A stretch of DNA of 22,763 nt from DATBFX01 sp036558305 (GCA_036558305.1 DATBFX010000157.1:1-22763); one strand, 5' to 3'. Positions 14,229-22,521 are shown, numbered from the stretch's first letter. The notes: generated from the letters alone by a model not told the origin. Program-made: numbers and translations.

Positions 14229-15875
14229 TCAGGCCAGAAGCGTGTCCTGGTACGCCTTGATCTGCCGATCCCGGCCCAATTGGTCGGTGATCTCGTCCCA
14301 GGACTGGGCCGCGGCATCCATCGCCTCCTGGGCGCCGATCTCACCCGCGAAGGCCCTGGCCAGGGGCTCCTCCGCCGCGATGTAGTACCGGAAGATGCCG
14401 GGGATGCGCGGCTCGGCCGCGACGTTCGGCGTGTCGTAGGCGGCACGCGTCGCGGTCAGGTAGGACTGGACGTGGTCGCGCGGGTAGCCGGCGGCGACCC
14501 AGGCGTCGATGTCGAAATGGCTGTAGCGGTAGGGCTGCATGCCGGACGGGTAACAGCTCAGCCACAGCGAGAGGTCGGGACCGCCCAGGTGCGCGGCCAA
14601 ATCCCAGGCCGTTTCGCCCACGCCGCGCTGCGCCGCCGCCTGCATCACGTAGAGCCCCCAGCCGCCGGAGGCAGTGTTCGAGGCGACGTTGGGTCCGCTC
14701 GGCAGCGTGTCCCACTCCCCGGTCCCGGCGTTGAAGACCGCCGGCGCGCCGGGCAGGACCGCGAACCGGACCTGCAAGGCGGGGTTACCGAGGAACACCG
14801 TCCCATCGTAGGTGTAGACGACCGAACCGAGGTCGCCCCACCAGGCCGCCATCGTTCCCTGCCCACCCAGGAACTCGGTGAACGTCGTGCCCATGTCGGC
14901 ACCGAGTTGGTCCACCGGTTCGAACGGCAGGGCATCGACGACGTCCTGCACCGCCCGGACGAAACCGGGATTGTCGATCCGCGGCGCCATCGTGGCCGGA
15001 TCGAAGAGCCAGGCGCGCTCCGCGGGGTGCTTGACGTAGGCGGCGGCCCGGCTCGCGTAGAAGTACCAGGAGAAGCCGCCGCCGGGTTGGCAGACGTCGA
15101 TGATCCCGTAGTTGTCCAGGCCGTTGGTTTCGGTGCCCTTGAGGAATGCCGTCGCCGCCTGGACCTGCGGCCACGTCGTCGGGATGCCCCAGGGCCCCGC
15201 CCCGCCGGAACTCGTCCACCGCGCGGCCAGGTCCGGATCGGCGAAAACGTCGGCGCGGACGTTGAAGAGGTGGGTGTCGGCGTCGATCGAGAGGCGATAG
15301 AGCGTGCCGTCCCAGGTTCCGACGGGCAGTTGCAGAGACTTGACGTAATCGTCGATCTCGACCTGTTGCTTGACCCAGTCCGGCATCGCCAGCGCCAGCC
15401 CACCGCCGAGGAGGTCCCCCTCCCAGGCGACGCCGCCTTCGAGCACGTCGAACTCGATCGTGCCGGTCGTCGTGGCTTGCTGGAACTTCCCAAAGATGGC
15501 GTCCTGGGTGACGTCGATCCAGCGAATCGTCGCGCCGGTGGCGTCTTCCCAGGCCCGGCAGAGGGGGCGGAAAACGTTGTCGTGGAACCCTGGGTTGTTG
15601 ATGCCCATGAAAGTCACGGTTTGGCCGGCGAACTTCCCCCGATTTTGGGTGCGCAGGCAGAGTTCGCCGACCTTCTCCATATCCGCTTCGGTGGGGTTTC
15701 CCTTGCCCGCGCCGGGGATCGCCAGGATTTGCGCCCGCACACCTTCGTCGGCGAGGGCACGCCGGTAGCTCTTGCCGGCGATACCGGTGGTACACAGGGC
15801 CGTGCCGACGGCCGCTTTCACGACCGTGCGGCGTGTCAACGGCTGCCGTCGCAACCTCGCGTCGAGATGCGTCAT
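14229..15875 (-). CDS. ABC-type extracellular solute-binding protein (family 1, sugar-type), Tat signal
   Basis: The gene encodes 548 residues; GAGGAGGGG precedes the ATG. The signal is of Tat type: LTRRTVVKAAVGTALCTTG (R15-R16). The mature protein has the two-lobe family-1 pattern: QTVTFMGINNPGFHDNVFRP, WEDATGATIRWIDVT, FDVLEGGVAWEGDLL, LYRLSIDADTHLFNVRADVF, WGIPTTWPQVQAATAFLKGT and a late ASGGWGLYVMQAA. Such proteins deliver oligosaccharides or polyols to an ABC importer. It is larger than many relatives (~420-450 residues). No permease or ATPase gene is adjacent, so it is an orphan here, serving a transporter elsewhere or a sensor. A twin-arginine signal is unusual for Proteobacterial homologues but common in this kind of lineage. 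The substrate is unknown. Confidence 0.92.
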   Translation of the reverse strand: MTHLDARLRRQPLTRRTVVKAAVGTALCTTGIAGKSYRRALADEGVRAQILAIPGAGKGNPTEADMEKVGELCLRTQNRGKFAGQTVTFMGINNPGFHDNVFRPLCRAWEDATGATIRWIDVTQDAIFGKFQQATTTGTIEFDVLEGGVAWEGDLLGGGLALAMPDWVKQQVEIDDYVKSLQLPVGTWDGTLYRLSIDADTHLFNVRADVFADPDLAARWTSSGGAGPWGIPTTWPQVQAATAFLKGTETNGLDNYGIIDVCQPGGGFSWYFYASRAAAYVKHPAERAWLFDPATMAPRIDNPGFVRAVQDVVDALPFEPVDQLGADMGTTFTEFLGGQGTMAAWWGDLGSVVYTYDGTVFLGNPALQVRFAVLPGAPAVFNAGTGEWDTLPSGPNVASNTASGGWGLYVMQAAAQRGVGETAWDLAAHLGGPDLSLWLSCYPSGMQPYRYSHFDIDAWVAAGYPRDHVQSYLTATRAAYDTPNVAAEPRIPGIFRYYIAAEEPLARAFAGEIGAQEAMDAAAQSWDEITDQLGRDRQIKAYQDTLLA

Positions 15876-16026
15876 GGTTGCCCCTCCTCGCCGCCGAGCG
15901 ACGGTCGGTGCGCCGATGTAAACCGGGAACGGAGACCGGTCTGAAGTATGCCAGAGAAGGGCTCTACCGCGGGGCGTTACCTTTCGGCGACAATCCCGTC
16001 AGCCTGAGTACAGGGATTTTGCGTGC
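15876..16026. promoter_or_regulatory. divergent promoter region with a 10-bp palindrome
   Basis: This 151-base gap separates the leftward solute-binding gene and the rightward ECF sigma gene. It holds GGGAAC at 15925-15930, resembling the GGAAC -35 element typical of ECF promoters, directly followed by the palindrome AGACCGGTCT (15933-15942). No convincing -10 was found at the right distance, so autoregulation by the sigma factor is only a possibility. Confidence 0.3.
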
Positions 16027-16656
16027 GTGTCGAGAATGGCGATGGCGATCCCGTTCCGCACCCGAACGACACCGGATCGACCCGTCTCGGGGAGGCCCCC
16101 GGTCGAGACGGCGATCGTGTCGACGAACCCGGTCGACCGGCAGGGTTTCGCGCGGCTCTACTCGTGCTACGGCGAATTGATCTACCGTTATTGCCGCCGC
16201 CAGCTCGGGAGTCACGAAGCGGCCGAGGACGCCGCGGGGCTGGTTTTCGCCAAGGCGCTGGCAGGACTTCCGACCTACCGCGGCGGCGAAGAGGGGTTTC
16301 GCTCCTGGATCTTCACGATCGCCTACCGCGTCATCGCCGATCACTATCGCAACGACCGCGCCGAGCAACCGCTGGAGATGGCCGCCGATCTGATCGACGA
16401 GACGCCATCGGTCGAAGAGGTGGTCCTGGCGGCGGAGGAGCGGCGGTCGCTGCGCGCGTTGCTGGCGCGGCTGCCGGCGGACCAGCGACGCGTCGTCGAG
16501 TTGCGCCTCGCCGGCTTGAGCGGCGCCGAAATCGCCGTCACGCTCGGTCGCAGCCACGCGGCCGTCAAACAACTCCAATTCCGTGCCGTGACGAACCTCC
16601 GTGCCCTGCGCGAAGCAGAGGCGGAGCGTTGCGAGGTGCACCATGTCCCCCGCTGA
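16027..16656 (+). CDS. ECF-type RNA polymerase sigma factor
   Basis: The gene encodes up to 209 residues. The sigma-2 region is RQGFARLYSCYGELIYRYCR with SWIFTIAYRVIADHYRNDRA further on, the -10-binding and core-binding part. The sigma-4 region is LPADQRRVVELRLAGLSGAE then IAVTLGRSHAAVKQLQFRAV, the helix-turn-helix for the -35. There is no sigma-3 and no C-terminal extension, as in ECF factors. The first ~40 residues are unconserved, and the start is uncertain (GTG 16027, ATG 16036 or 16042), with no good Shine-Dalgarno for any. Its last 14 bases overlap the next gene, which encodes a membrane protein. That arrangement is typical of a sigma factor and its membrane-bound regulator. It likely responds to an external or envelope signal. 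Confidence 0.94.
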   Translation: MSRMAMAIPFRTRTTPDRPVSGRPPVETAIVSTNPVDRQGFARLYSCYGELIYRYCRRQLGSHEAAEDAAGLVFAKALAGLPTYRGGEEGFRSWIFTIAYRVIADHYRNDRAEQPLEMAADLIDETPSVEEVVLAAEERRSLRALLARLPADQRRVVELRLAGLSGAEIAVTLGRSHAAVKQLQFRAVTNLRALREAEAERCEVHHVPR

Positions 16657-18127
16657 CCGAGCCCGCCTGGACGACCTAGACCGCTTCTGGGACGCCCTGT
16701 CCAGCGGCGGTTGGGCCGCGCCCGACGCGCTCGATCCCGAATTGACGGAGACCGTGCGCTGGCTCCACGCAGGCGACGTCACCGTGTCGGCTCCGCCGGG
16801 GACGGCGGAGCGGATCTGGCAGCGGGCACTCGCCGCGTCGGCGGCCGTTCGTCCGTCGCACCAGGACCAGCCGCCGGTGGGAGCGAACGGACATTCGGCA
16901 GTCATCCCGCGTCCGCGGTCGATCGCGGCGGTCGCGCCGACGGCGCGGCGGTGGGCGCTGACGCACCTGGCGACCGCGGCCTTGCTCGCGCTCACCCTCG
17001 TCAGCATCGCCGTCGCGTTTGGCGAGGTGTGGATGCACTCCGCGGACGAGCGAAGCGCGCCGGGGGATGTGGCGCTGGCGCGAGGAAACGCGGCGCACAC
17101 CGGCGAGATGCCGGGACCGGGTCCGACAAGTCTTCCCGTCGTCCGCTGGCAGGCGCAGCTCGACGGACCGGTGGTGGGCCAACCCGCGGTCGACGCGCAC
17201 ACCGTTTACGTCGCGGCCGGCAACACGCTCAGTGCCGTCGATCGAACGACCGCCGCGGTGCGCTGGCGCTTCGCGACGACCGACCAGTTGATCAGCGGAC
17301 CGGCCGTGACCGGCGACCTCGTCGAGGTCGTCGAGAACGGGGGAACCCTGCACGCCGTCGATCGCGACACCGGGCAGGAACGGTGGCAGACCGCCATCGG
17401 TCCGATGCGCTTCTGCTCGTCGATCCCGGTCGCCCCCGACAACGGGCTGGTGTACGTCTCGGGCACGGGGTTGACGGCCATCGACGCGGCGACCGGGAAG
17501 GTGCGTTGGCGAGCGCCGGCACCGATCGGAACCGGCCGGGTCGGTCGGGTTTCGTCGCCGGCCGTCGCCGATGGCCGCGTCTTCGTCGGCAGCGCCGATG
17601 GCAGTCTCTATGCCCTCGATGCGGAAAGCGGCGAGGTGCGGTGGCGATTCGCGGCCGGCAGCCCCGTTTCCACGTCGCCGGCGGTGGTCGCCGGGGTCGT
17701 CTATTTCGGCAACGACGACGGCACGTTGTTCGCGGTCAGGACGGACACCGGCAGCCTCGTCTGGAGTGCGAAGGTCGGGCGTTGGCTCGACGAGAGCTCG
17801 CCGGCGGTGGTCGGCGGACGGGTCTTCATCGTCAGCGAGAGCCGCGTCCTCGTTGCCCTGGACGGCGCGACCGGCGAGGAGAACTGGCGCTTTGCGGTCC
17901 CGTCGGGGAGCGAAACCTGGCCGGTCGTGGCCACGGGCGTCGTCTACCTCGGCAGCAAAGACGGCACCGTCCACGCCCTCGATGCCGCGACGGGCAGCGA
18001 GCGATGGCATTTCCAACTCCCCGGTCAGGTCGAATCCGAACAACCGGCCGTGACCGGCGGTGTCGTCTACGTCGGCGACGATTGGAACGTGCTCTACGCG
18101 CTCGGCAGCGCCGCCGGCGATCCGTAA
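16643..18127 (+). CDS. membrane protein: cytoplasmic N-terminal module, one helix, external PQQ-like beta-propeller (putative anti-sigma factor/sensor)
   Basis: The gene encodes 494 residues. The ATG has GAGGTG 6 bases upstream and overlaps the sigma gene by 14 bases. Residues 1-65 form an acidic helical module (DDLDRFWDALSSGG, LDPELTETVRWLHA, AERIWQRAL), followed by a Pro-rich linker. One membrane helix at ~104-126 (WALTHLATAALLALTLVSI) puts the rest outside. Residues ~142-494 carry eight W-centred repeats (VRWRFAT, VRWRAPAP, VRWRFAAG, NWRFAVP, RWHFQLP) with ALDAATG-type turns, giving a BamB-like eight-blade propeller. PQQ binding is not established; these repeats mostly mediate protein or ligand contacts. 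No HxxxCxxC zinc anti-sigma motif is present. Gene order and topology suggest it holds the sigma factor and senses an external cue; this is inference. Confidence 0.87.
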   Translation: MSPADRARLDDLDRFWDALSSGGWAAPDALDPELTETVRWLHAGDVTVSAPPGTAERIWQRALAASAAVRPSHQDQPPVGANGHSAVIPRPRSIAAVAPTARRWALTHLATAALLALTLVSIAVAFGEVWMHSADERSAPGDVALARGNAAHTGEMPGPGPTSLPVVRWQAQLDGPVVGQPAVDAHTVYVAAGNTLSAVDRTTAAVRWRFATTDQLISGPAVTGDLVEVVENGGTLHAVDRDTGQERWQTAIGPMRFCSSIPVAPDNGLVYVSGTGLTAIDAATGKVRWRAPAPIGTGRVGRVSSPAVADGRVFVGSADGSLYALDAESGEVRWRFAAGSPVSTSPAVVAGVVYFGNDDGTLFAVRTDTGSLVWSAKVGRWLDESSPAVVGGRVFIVSESRVLVALDGATGEENWRFAVPSGSETWPVVATGVVYLGSKDGTVHALDAATGSERWHFQLPGQVESEQPAVTGGVVYVGDDWNVLYALGSAAGDP

Positions 18128-18131
18128 CCCG

Positions 18132-18161
18132 ACCGGCGCCGGCGGCACGACCGGTGCCGGT
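18132..18161 (+). terminator. terminator after the sigma/propeller operon
   Basis: An 11-bp stem with one G-U pair (ACCGGCGCCGG at 18132-18142 with CCGGTGCCGGT at 18151-18161, 8-base loop) starts 5 bases after the stop and runs into TTTCC. It is a modest intrinsic terminator that may limit read-through to the regulator gene. Confidence 0.55.
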
Positions 18162-18255
18162 TTCCAATACCACGCTCGTCTGGGCAAGGACACCGCGGCG
18201 CACCTCAGCGTCGCCGGTCGTGGGGACGTGTTTGTCAACGTGGAGGGGCCGGACA

Positions 18256-18654
18256 ATGGCCACGGAGCTCGAAGACCTGGCGCGGCGGTTGCGGTCACGC
18301 GGGTACGAGGCGGGCGGGGCGTTGGTCGCCGATCTCGGCCGCTCGCTGCGCGGGTTGCGCCTGGTGCCAGAACGGTTGCCCGCCGCCGTCTCCGATGCCG
18401 GTGGGTTCGACGCGTTTCAGACGCGGGAGGTGGCCGTCGACGTTGCCCGGCTGCGCCACCACCGCGAGGCCCGGCACCTTAGCAAGCGCGGTCTGGCGCG
18501 GGCGGCGCGGTTGTCGCCCGCCTACGTCTGCAACCTCGAATCGCCGGCGCGGGCGCCGACCAAGCGGGTACGGTGGGCGACGGTCGAGGCGCTGGCGAAG
18601 GTGCTCGCGATCGATCCGGAGGACCTCCTGGACGGCTACGGGCCGGCGCCGTGA
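18256..18654 (+). CDS. XRE-type helix-turn-helix protein
   Basis: The gene encodes 132 residues; GGAGGGG lies ~8 bases before the ATG. The C-terminal half (60-126) is an XRE/Cro-like DNA-binding fold: VDVARLRHHREARHLSKRGL, then ARAARLSPAYVCNLES (second helix AYVCNLE), then a helix ending VLAIDPEDLLDGYG. The N-terminal ~55 residues are helical and Leu/Arg-rich, without a recognised domain, and might mediate dimerisation or ligand binding. It lies 128 bases after the propeller gene, beyond a terminator-like hairpin, and 81 bases before a secreted-protein gene on the same strand. It may control one or both, but no palindromic operator was found in these gaps. Confidence 0.85.
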   Translation: MATELEDLARRLRSRGYEAGGALVADLGRSLRGLRLVPERLPAAVSDAGGFDAFQTREVAVDVARLRHHREARHLSKRGLARAARLSPAYVCNLESPARAPTKRVRWATVEALAKVLAIDPEDLLDGYGPAP

Positions 18655-18735
18655 TGACTCGGCGTGGCTTCAGAGCATGACGACCTGATCCCCAATCGCA
18701 CCTCGCCATCGGCATGCCCGTTGCGGGAGGACACC

Positions 18736-20058
18736 GTGCGCCGTTCCGCCTTACTCCTGGTTTGTCTTCTGTCGCTGGCGACCGGGCTCGCGCTCCTCCG
18801 GACCGCGGAATTCCTGACCGTCACGGCGCCGCCCGCGGTGGCGCAGCCCGACGACCGGAGCGCCGACGTGGTCCTGGCGCGGCGTTTCTATGCCGCCGTC
18901 GACACCGTTCTCCGTACGGGCGACGCCGCGGTCCTCGTGCCCCTGATTGCCCCCGATCTGGTCGAGCACCCGGCGCGGATCGACGGCGGCACGGGTCGCG
19001 ACGGATTGGCCGCGTCGCTCCGCGCCCTCGGCGCCGATTTCCCCGGTCTGCGTTTGGTCGTCGACGACGTCCAGGCGACGGGTCTCGACGAGGTGACCGC
19101 GCGCGTTCGCCTCGTCGGAACGACGACCGGGTCGTTCCTCGGGCTGCCGGTCGCGACCGAGCCGGCAACCTGGGGGCCACTGGAGGTGCTGCGGATCGCC
19201 GACGGCCGGATCGTCGAGCGGTGGCGCAGCGGTCGGGAGGACGCGGTCTTGCAGCCGCTGGCGCAAACGGGGCCGATCGCCGACCCGGACGAGACCACAC
19301 CCCGATTGGTCGCGTTGACGCGCCTGACCTTTGCCGCACGACGCTCGATCGCGATCGCGACCGGGGGCGCGACGCGCCTTCTCGTCGTCGAGACCGGGGA
19401 CCTGAACGTCGGGGCGCGGAGTGCGACGACCGGTGCCGTCGCGATCCCGGTTCGGACCGGCAAGCCCGCGCCGTTCGCCGACGGACAGAGCGCGGAGCTA
19501 ACGGCCGGAGACGCGCTCGTCGCGCCGCCCGGTACCCGCGTCGACGTCGCCAACGACGGTGGGACACCGGCAACCGTGCTGGTGGCCACGGTCTTCGGCG
19601 CCGAGTGGGGCCACGATCCGGCGTCGGTCTGGACCGACGCCACGGCGCTGTCCCTGGCGCCGGGGTCCGGTGTGACGGCCGAGGTCCTGACCGCCGCCGC
19701 CCTGACCCTGCCGCCCGGAGCGACGCTCGCGGTCGGGCGCGCCACGCTCGCCTCGGGCGCGGCCGTCACCGTGCCGGCCGGAGACCGCGCGGTCTTGCTC
19801 GCGGTTACCGGCGGCAGCGTGGAGCTCGTCGCAGGTGGCGGACCAGTCGGCGTGAACCGGGCGGACGGTAGAACCGGGACGGCAGGTCCGCCGCCCGCCG
19901 AGAAGACCGCGCTGCTCGCGGTCGGGGACGGGGCGCTCGTCTGGCCCGGCACGACCGCGACCGGACGCGGCGCCGGCGACGCCCCGGTCGCCGTCACGAT
20001 CGTCACCGTGGGATCGTCCGCGGCCGGGGAGCCGGCGGCGGCCACTCCGGTCCCGTAG
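18736..20058 (+). CDS. secreted SnoaL-like protein with C-terminal cupin-like domains
   Basis: The gene encodes 440 residues from a GTG with GGGAGG 5 bases upstream; the frame is open to 18664 but that extension lacks a Shine-Dalgarno. Residues 1-36 are a signal peptide (VRRSALLLVCLLSLATG to AVA|Q). Residues ~44-168 fit the SnoaL/ester-cyclase type of the NTF2 fold: LARRFYAAVDTVLRTGDA, LVPLIAPDLVEHP, GRDGLAASLRALGADFPGLR, LRIADGRIVERWRSG. Residues ~200-290 and ~305-425 are beta-rich with cupin-like pacing (LTAGDALVAPPGTRVDV, LAPGSGVT, VTVPAGDRAVLLAVTGG), but no HxH metal motif is visible. It may be a binding rather than catalytic protein. The actual function is unknown. It is convergent with the M50-like gene, leaving only 17 bases between stops. 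Confidence 0.8.
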   Translation: MRRSALLLVCLLSLATGLALLRTAEFLTVTAPPAVAQPDDRSADVVLARRFYAAVDTVLRTGDAAVLVPLIAPDLVEHPARIDGGTGRDGLAASLRALGADFPGLRLVVDDVQATGLDEVTARVRLVGTTTGSFLGLPVATEPATWGPLEVLRIADGRIVERWRSGREDAVLQPLAQTGPIADPDETTPRLVALTRLTFAARRSIAIATGGATRLLVVETGDLNVGARSATTGAVAIPVRTGKPAPFADGQSAELTAGDALVAPPGTRVDVANDGGTPATVLVATVFGAEWGHDPASVWTDATALSLAPGSGVTAEVLTAAALTLPPGATLAVGRATLASGAAVTVPAGDRAVLLAVTGGSVELVAGGGPVGVNRADGRTGTAGPPPAEKTALLAVGDGALVWPGTTATGRGAGDAPVAVTIVTVGSSAAGEPAAATPVP

Positions 20059-20075
20059 GGAGCCGGCCGATCCGA

Positions 20076-21191
20076 TCACCAACCGTTGCGACCGGGCGGC
20101 GCCGCGCCTCGCTGCGGGAACGAACCGACCGACGCACCGGGTTGCCACGATTCGACGACCTCCATCGCCATCCGTAGCGCCATCGTCAGGTCGTTCTCGT
20201 CGGGCAGGTCGGACCAGGCGCGCAATTCTTGCTTCGTCGGCGCAGAACCGTCGCGGCCGTTCGCCGACACTCTGGCGGCCGCACCGCTGATGGTGACCCG
20301 CCCGTTCTCGTGGCGCATCGCCACCGCCCGCTGGACGCCGGCCGAGAGCCAGATCAGCGCGACCTGGCTCCCCTCGTCCCGCCGGTCGATCCGCCCCTGG
20401 ACCGGTTGCCCCCACCCACGGGCCACCCGATCCGCCGCGGCCCGGAAGCGGGCCTCGGCCGGCGACGCGGGCACGAAGTTCGCCATGCTCTCGTCGGATG
20501 CCGCCTGCGGCATCGGGACCGCGCCGCGTCGCAATCCCCCGAAGATCCGTCGCTCCGCATCCGGCGGCATCCCCGTCCGCTCTGCCAGCCGCCGGCGGAA
20601 ACCCGGATTCTTCCAGGCCACGTACGCCGCGATCAGGAGCCCGGCGTGGATGACGCCGATGGCGAGACCCAACCTCGGTACCCCGCCGTCGTACATCTGC
20701 GACCAGTCGCCTTCCATGCCGGTCAGGACGTCGAGGAGCGGGTAGAACACCAGCGCGTTGATGCCGGAGATGACGGCGAATTGAAAGAGCAGTTCGTTGA
20801 TCGCCGCCCGGTACGGTTTGCGTTTGAGGAAGACGACCCCAAGGGCGAGCGCGCAGAGGACGATGTTGACGATGGTGCCGGCCGCGGCGACGACGATGTG
20901 CTGGATATTGGTGAACGGTTCGTTGTAGCTGACCGAACCGGCGAAGACCCAGTAGCTGAAGGCGACGACGTGCCCGCCGTAACTCCAGATCGCCACCGCG
21001 TGCCCCAACTCGTGGAGCGCGACCGAGATCGGGACCAGCAGGAAAAAGGACGCCTGATCGATCAGGTAGCGATCGGGCTCGGTGAACCGCAGATCGAACA
21101 GTTCGCGGCGCCGCACCCAGACGTCGCGCACGACGCGGAGGCCGACAAAGGCGTAGAACAGACTCAGCAGCGCGAAGCCACCGAAAGGCAT
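20076..21191 (-). CDS. M50-like (site-2-protease type) membrane metalloprotease with a long C-terminal domain
   Basis: The gene encodes 371 residues. Several membrane helices lie in residues 1-195. The zinc site is HELGH at 60-64 within SVALHELGHAVAIW, as in M50 intramembrane proteases. A later AAAGTIVNI turn (~103-110) and NALVFYPLLDVLTG (~145-158, D154) fit the second conserved region that supplies the third zinc ligand. Residues ~200-371 are soluble, lack a recognised domain and end in a short disordered tail. The ATG at 21191 is 7 bases past the upstream MFS stop, so the two are one operon; the Shine-Dalgarno is distant (GAGG, ~12 bases). It may cut membrane regulators such as anti-sigma factors. 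Activity is inferred from motifs only. Confidence 0.85.
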   Translation of the reverse strand: MPFGGFALLSLFYAFVGLRVVRDVWVRRRELFDLRFTEPDRYLIDQASFFLLVPISVALHELGHAVAIWSYGGHVVAFSYWVFAGSVSYNEPFTNIQHIVVAAAGTIVNIVLCALALGVVFLKRKPYRAAINELLFQFAVISGINALVFYPLLDVLTGMEGDWSQMYDGGVPRLGLAIGVIHAGLLIAAYVAWKNPGFRRRLAERTGMPPDAERRIFGGLRRGAVPMPQAASDESMANFVPASPAEARFRAAADRVARGWGQPVQGRIDRRDEGSQVALIWLSAGVQRAVAMRHENGRVTISGAAARVSANGRDGSAPTKQELRAWSDLPDENDLTMALRMAMEVVESWQPGASVGSFPQRGAAPPGRNGW

Positions 21192-21198
21192 ACCCGGG

Positions 21199-22521
21199 TC
21201 AATCCTCGCCGGTCGACGTCGTCGGCAGCACCCGACCGGGCATCTCGCCGCCGCGCAACAGCGGCAGGCGGCCGACTGCATCGCGCAGCATACCGCTCCA
21301 GGCGGCGACCGCTGCTGCCGTCGCCAGCGTCACCATCCCGCCGATCGCGACCGAGGCCGCCACCCCGAACTGGTTCGCCGCCGCTCCCGCCACCAGCGCG
21401 CCGAAGGGAGCCGACCCCGCGAACACCGTCAGGTAAACGCTCAAGACGCGACCGCGGATCTCGTTCGGCGTCGACAGTTGCACCGTCGTGTTCGCCATCG
21501 CCATCGTCGAGGTCATCGCGAATCCCATCACCGGCAGCAACGCCAGGGCGGCGACGATCGAGGTCGACACCCCCGCCGTGATCGCCAGAAGCAACTCGGC
21601 GACGCCCAGCGCCGCCGCCGTCGTCAGCATCACGCCCGGCCGGGCGCCGCGCCCGAAAAACGCCAGCGACAACGCGCCGCCGAGCGAACCGAGACCGAGC
21701 GCCGACAACATGATGCCGAACCCGTCCGCGCCGATCGCGAATTCTTGTTTGGCGAGCAGCGGCACCCAGATGTTGAAGTTCATGCCGAACGTGGCGACGA
21801 ATCCGGCCATGACGACCGTCATCAAGACGATCGGCGTCGCCCGCACGTAGGCCAAGCCTTCCCGCAGCCGCGACAGGCCGGTGCCGGTGCGTTCGATCCG
21901 AACCGCCGTGATCCGCATGAAGAACAAACCGGCGATCACGGCCAGGAAGCTGACGGCGTTCAAGGCGAAACAGACGGCGGTGCCGAACGAGGCGACGAGC
22001 ACCCCCGCGATGGCCGGTCCGACCAGACGGCCCATGTTGAAGATCGACGAGTTGAGGGCGATCGCGTTGGTCAGGTCGTCTTTGCCGACCATCTCGACGA
22101 CGAACGCCTGGCGCGCCGGCATGTCGAAGGCGTTGACGACGCCGAGCCCGAGCCCGAGAACGTAGACGTGCCACAACTGGACGTGCCCGGTGCCGTCGAG
22201 GACCGCCAGGATCGCCGCCAGCATCGCCATCGCCGATTGGGTCGCCAGCAGCACCGTCCGTTTGGGCACGCGATCGACGACGACCCCGGCAACCAGGCCG
22301 AGCACCAGCACCGGCGCGAACTGGCAGACGTTGACGAGGCCGAGTTTGAATGCCGAGGCGGTCAACGAGACGACGAGCCAGGATTGGGCCGTCGTCTGCA
22401 TCCAGGAGCCGATCACCGAGATCAACTGACCGGTGAAAAAAAGGCGGTAGTTGCGATGGCGCAGCGCGGCAAACCCGCGGGGCAGTCGCCGCGACGTCAG
22501 CGGAGCGGTTGTCGAAGACAT
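21199..22521 (-). CDS. MFS exporter, 12-helix (EntS-like MFS_3 type)
   Basis: The gene encodes 440 residues from the ATG at 22521; a TTG at 22560 is an alternative, and neither has a strong Shine-Dalgarno. The protein starts FAALRHRNYRLFFTGQLISV, GSWMQTTAQSWLV, typical of the enterobactin-exporter-like MFS branch. It has the loop 2-3 motif region VVDRVPKRTVLLATQ and the diagnostic VYVLGLGLGVVNAFDMPARQ followed by AFVVEMVGKDDLTNAIALNS, with a second-half STPNEIRGRVLSVYLTVFAG. Twelve membrane helices are expected. These carriers expel small molecules such as drugs or siderophores using the proton gradient. The substrate cannot be predicted. It is the first gene of a two-gene operon with the M50-like protease. 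Confidence 0.95.
   Translation of the reverse strand: MSSTTAPLTSRRLPRGFAALRHRNYRLFFTGQLISVIGSWMQTTAQSWLVVSLTASAFKLGLVNVCQFAPVLVLGLVAGVVVDRVPKRTVLLATQSAMAMLAAILAVLDGTGHVQLWHVYVLGLGLGVVNAFDMPARQAFVVEMVGKDDLTNAIALNSSIFNMGRLVGPAIAGVLVASFGTAVCFALNAVSFLAVIAGLFFMRITAVRIERTGTGLSRLREGLAYVRATPIVLMTVVMAGFVATFGMNFNIWVPLLAKQEFAIGADGFGIMLSALGLGSLGGALSLAFFGRGARPGVMLTTAAALGVAELLLAITAGVSTSIVAALALLPVMGFAMTSTMAMANTTVQLSTPNEIRGRVLSVYLTVFAGSAPFGALVAGAAANQFGVAASVAIGGMVTLATAAAVAAWSGMLRDAVGRLPLLRGGEMPGRVLPTTSTGED

Noticed and set aside
16676..18654. Long minus-strand and second plus-strand frames over the propeller gene
   Set aside because: The repeats of the propeller gene create long open frames in all registers; only the frame from 16643 shows regular W-centred blades. 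The real XRE gene is only the last part of one of those frames, from 18256.
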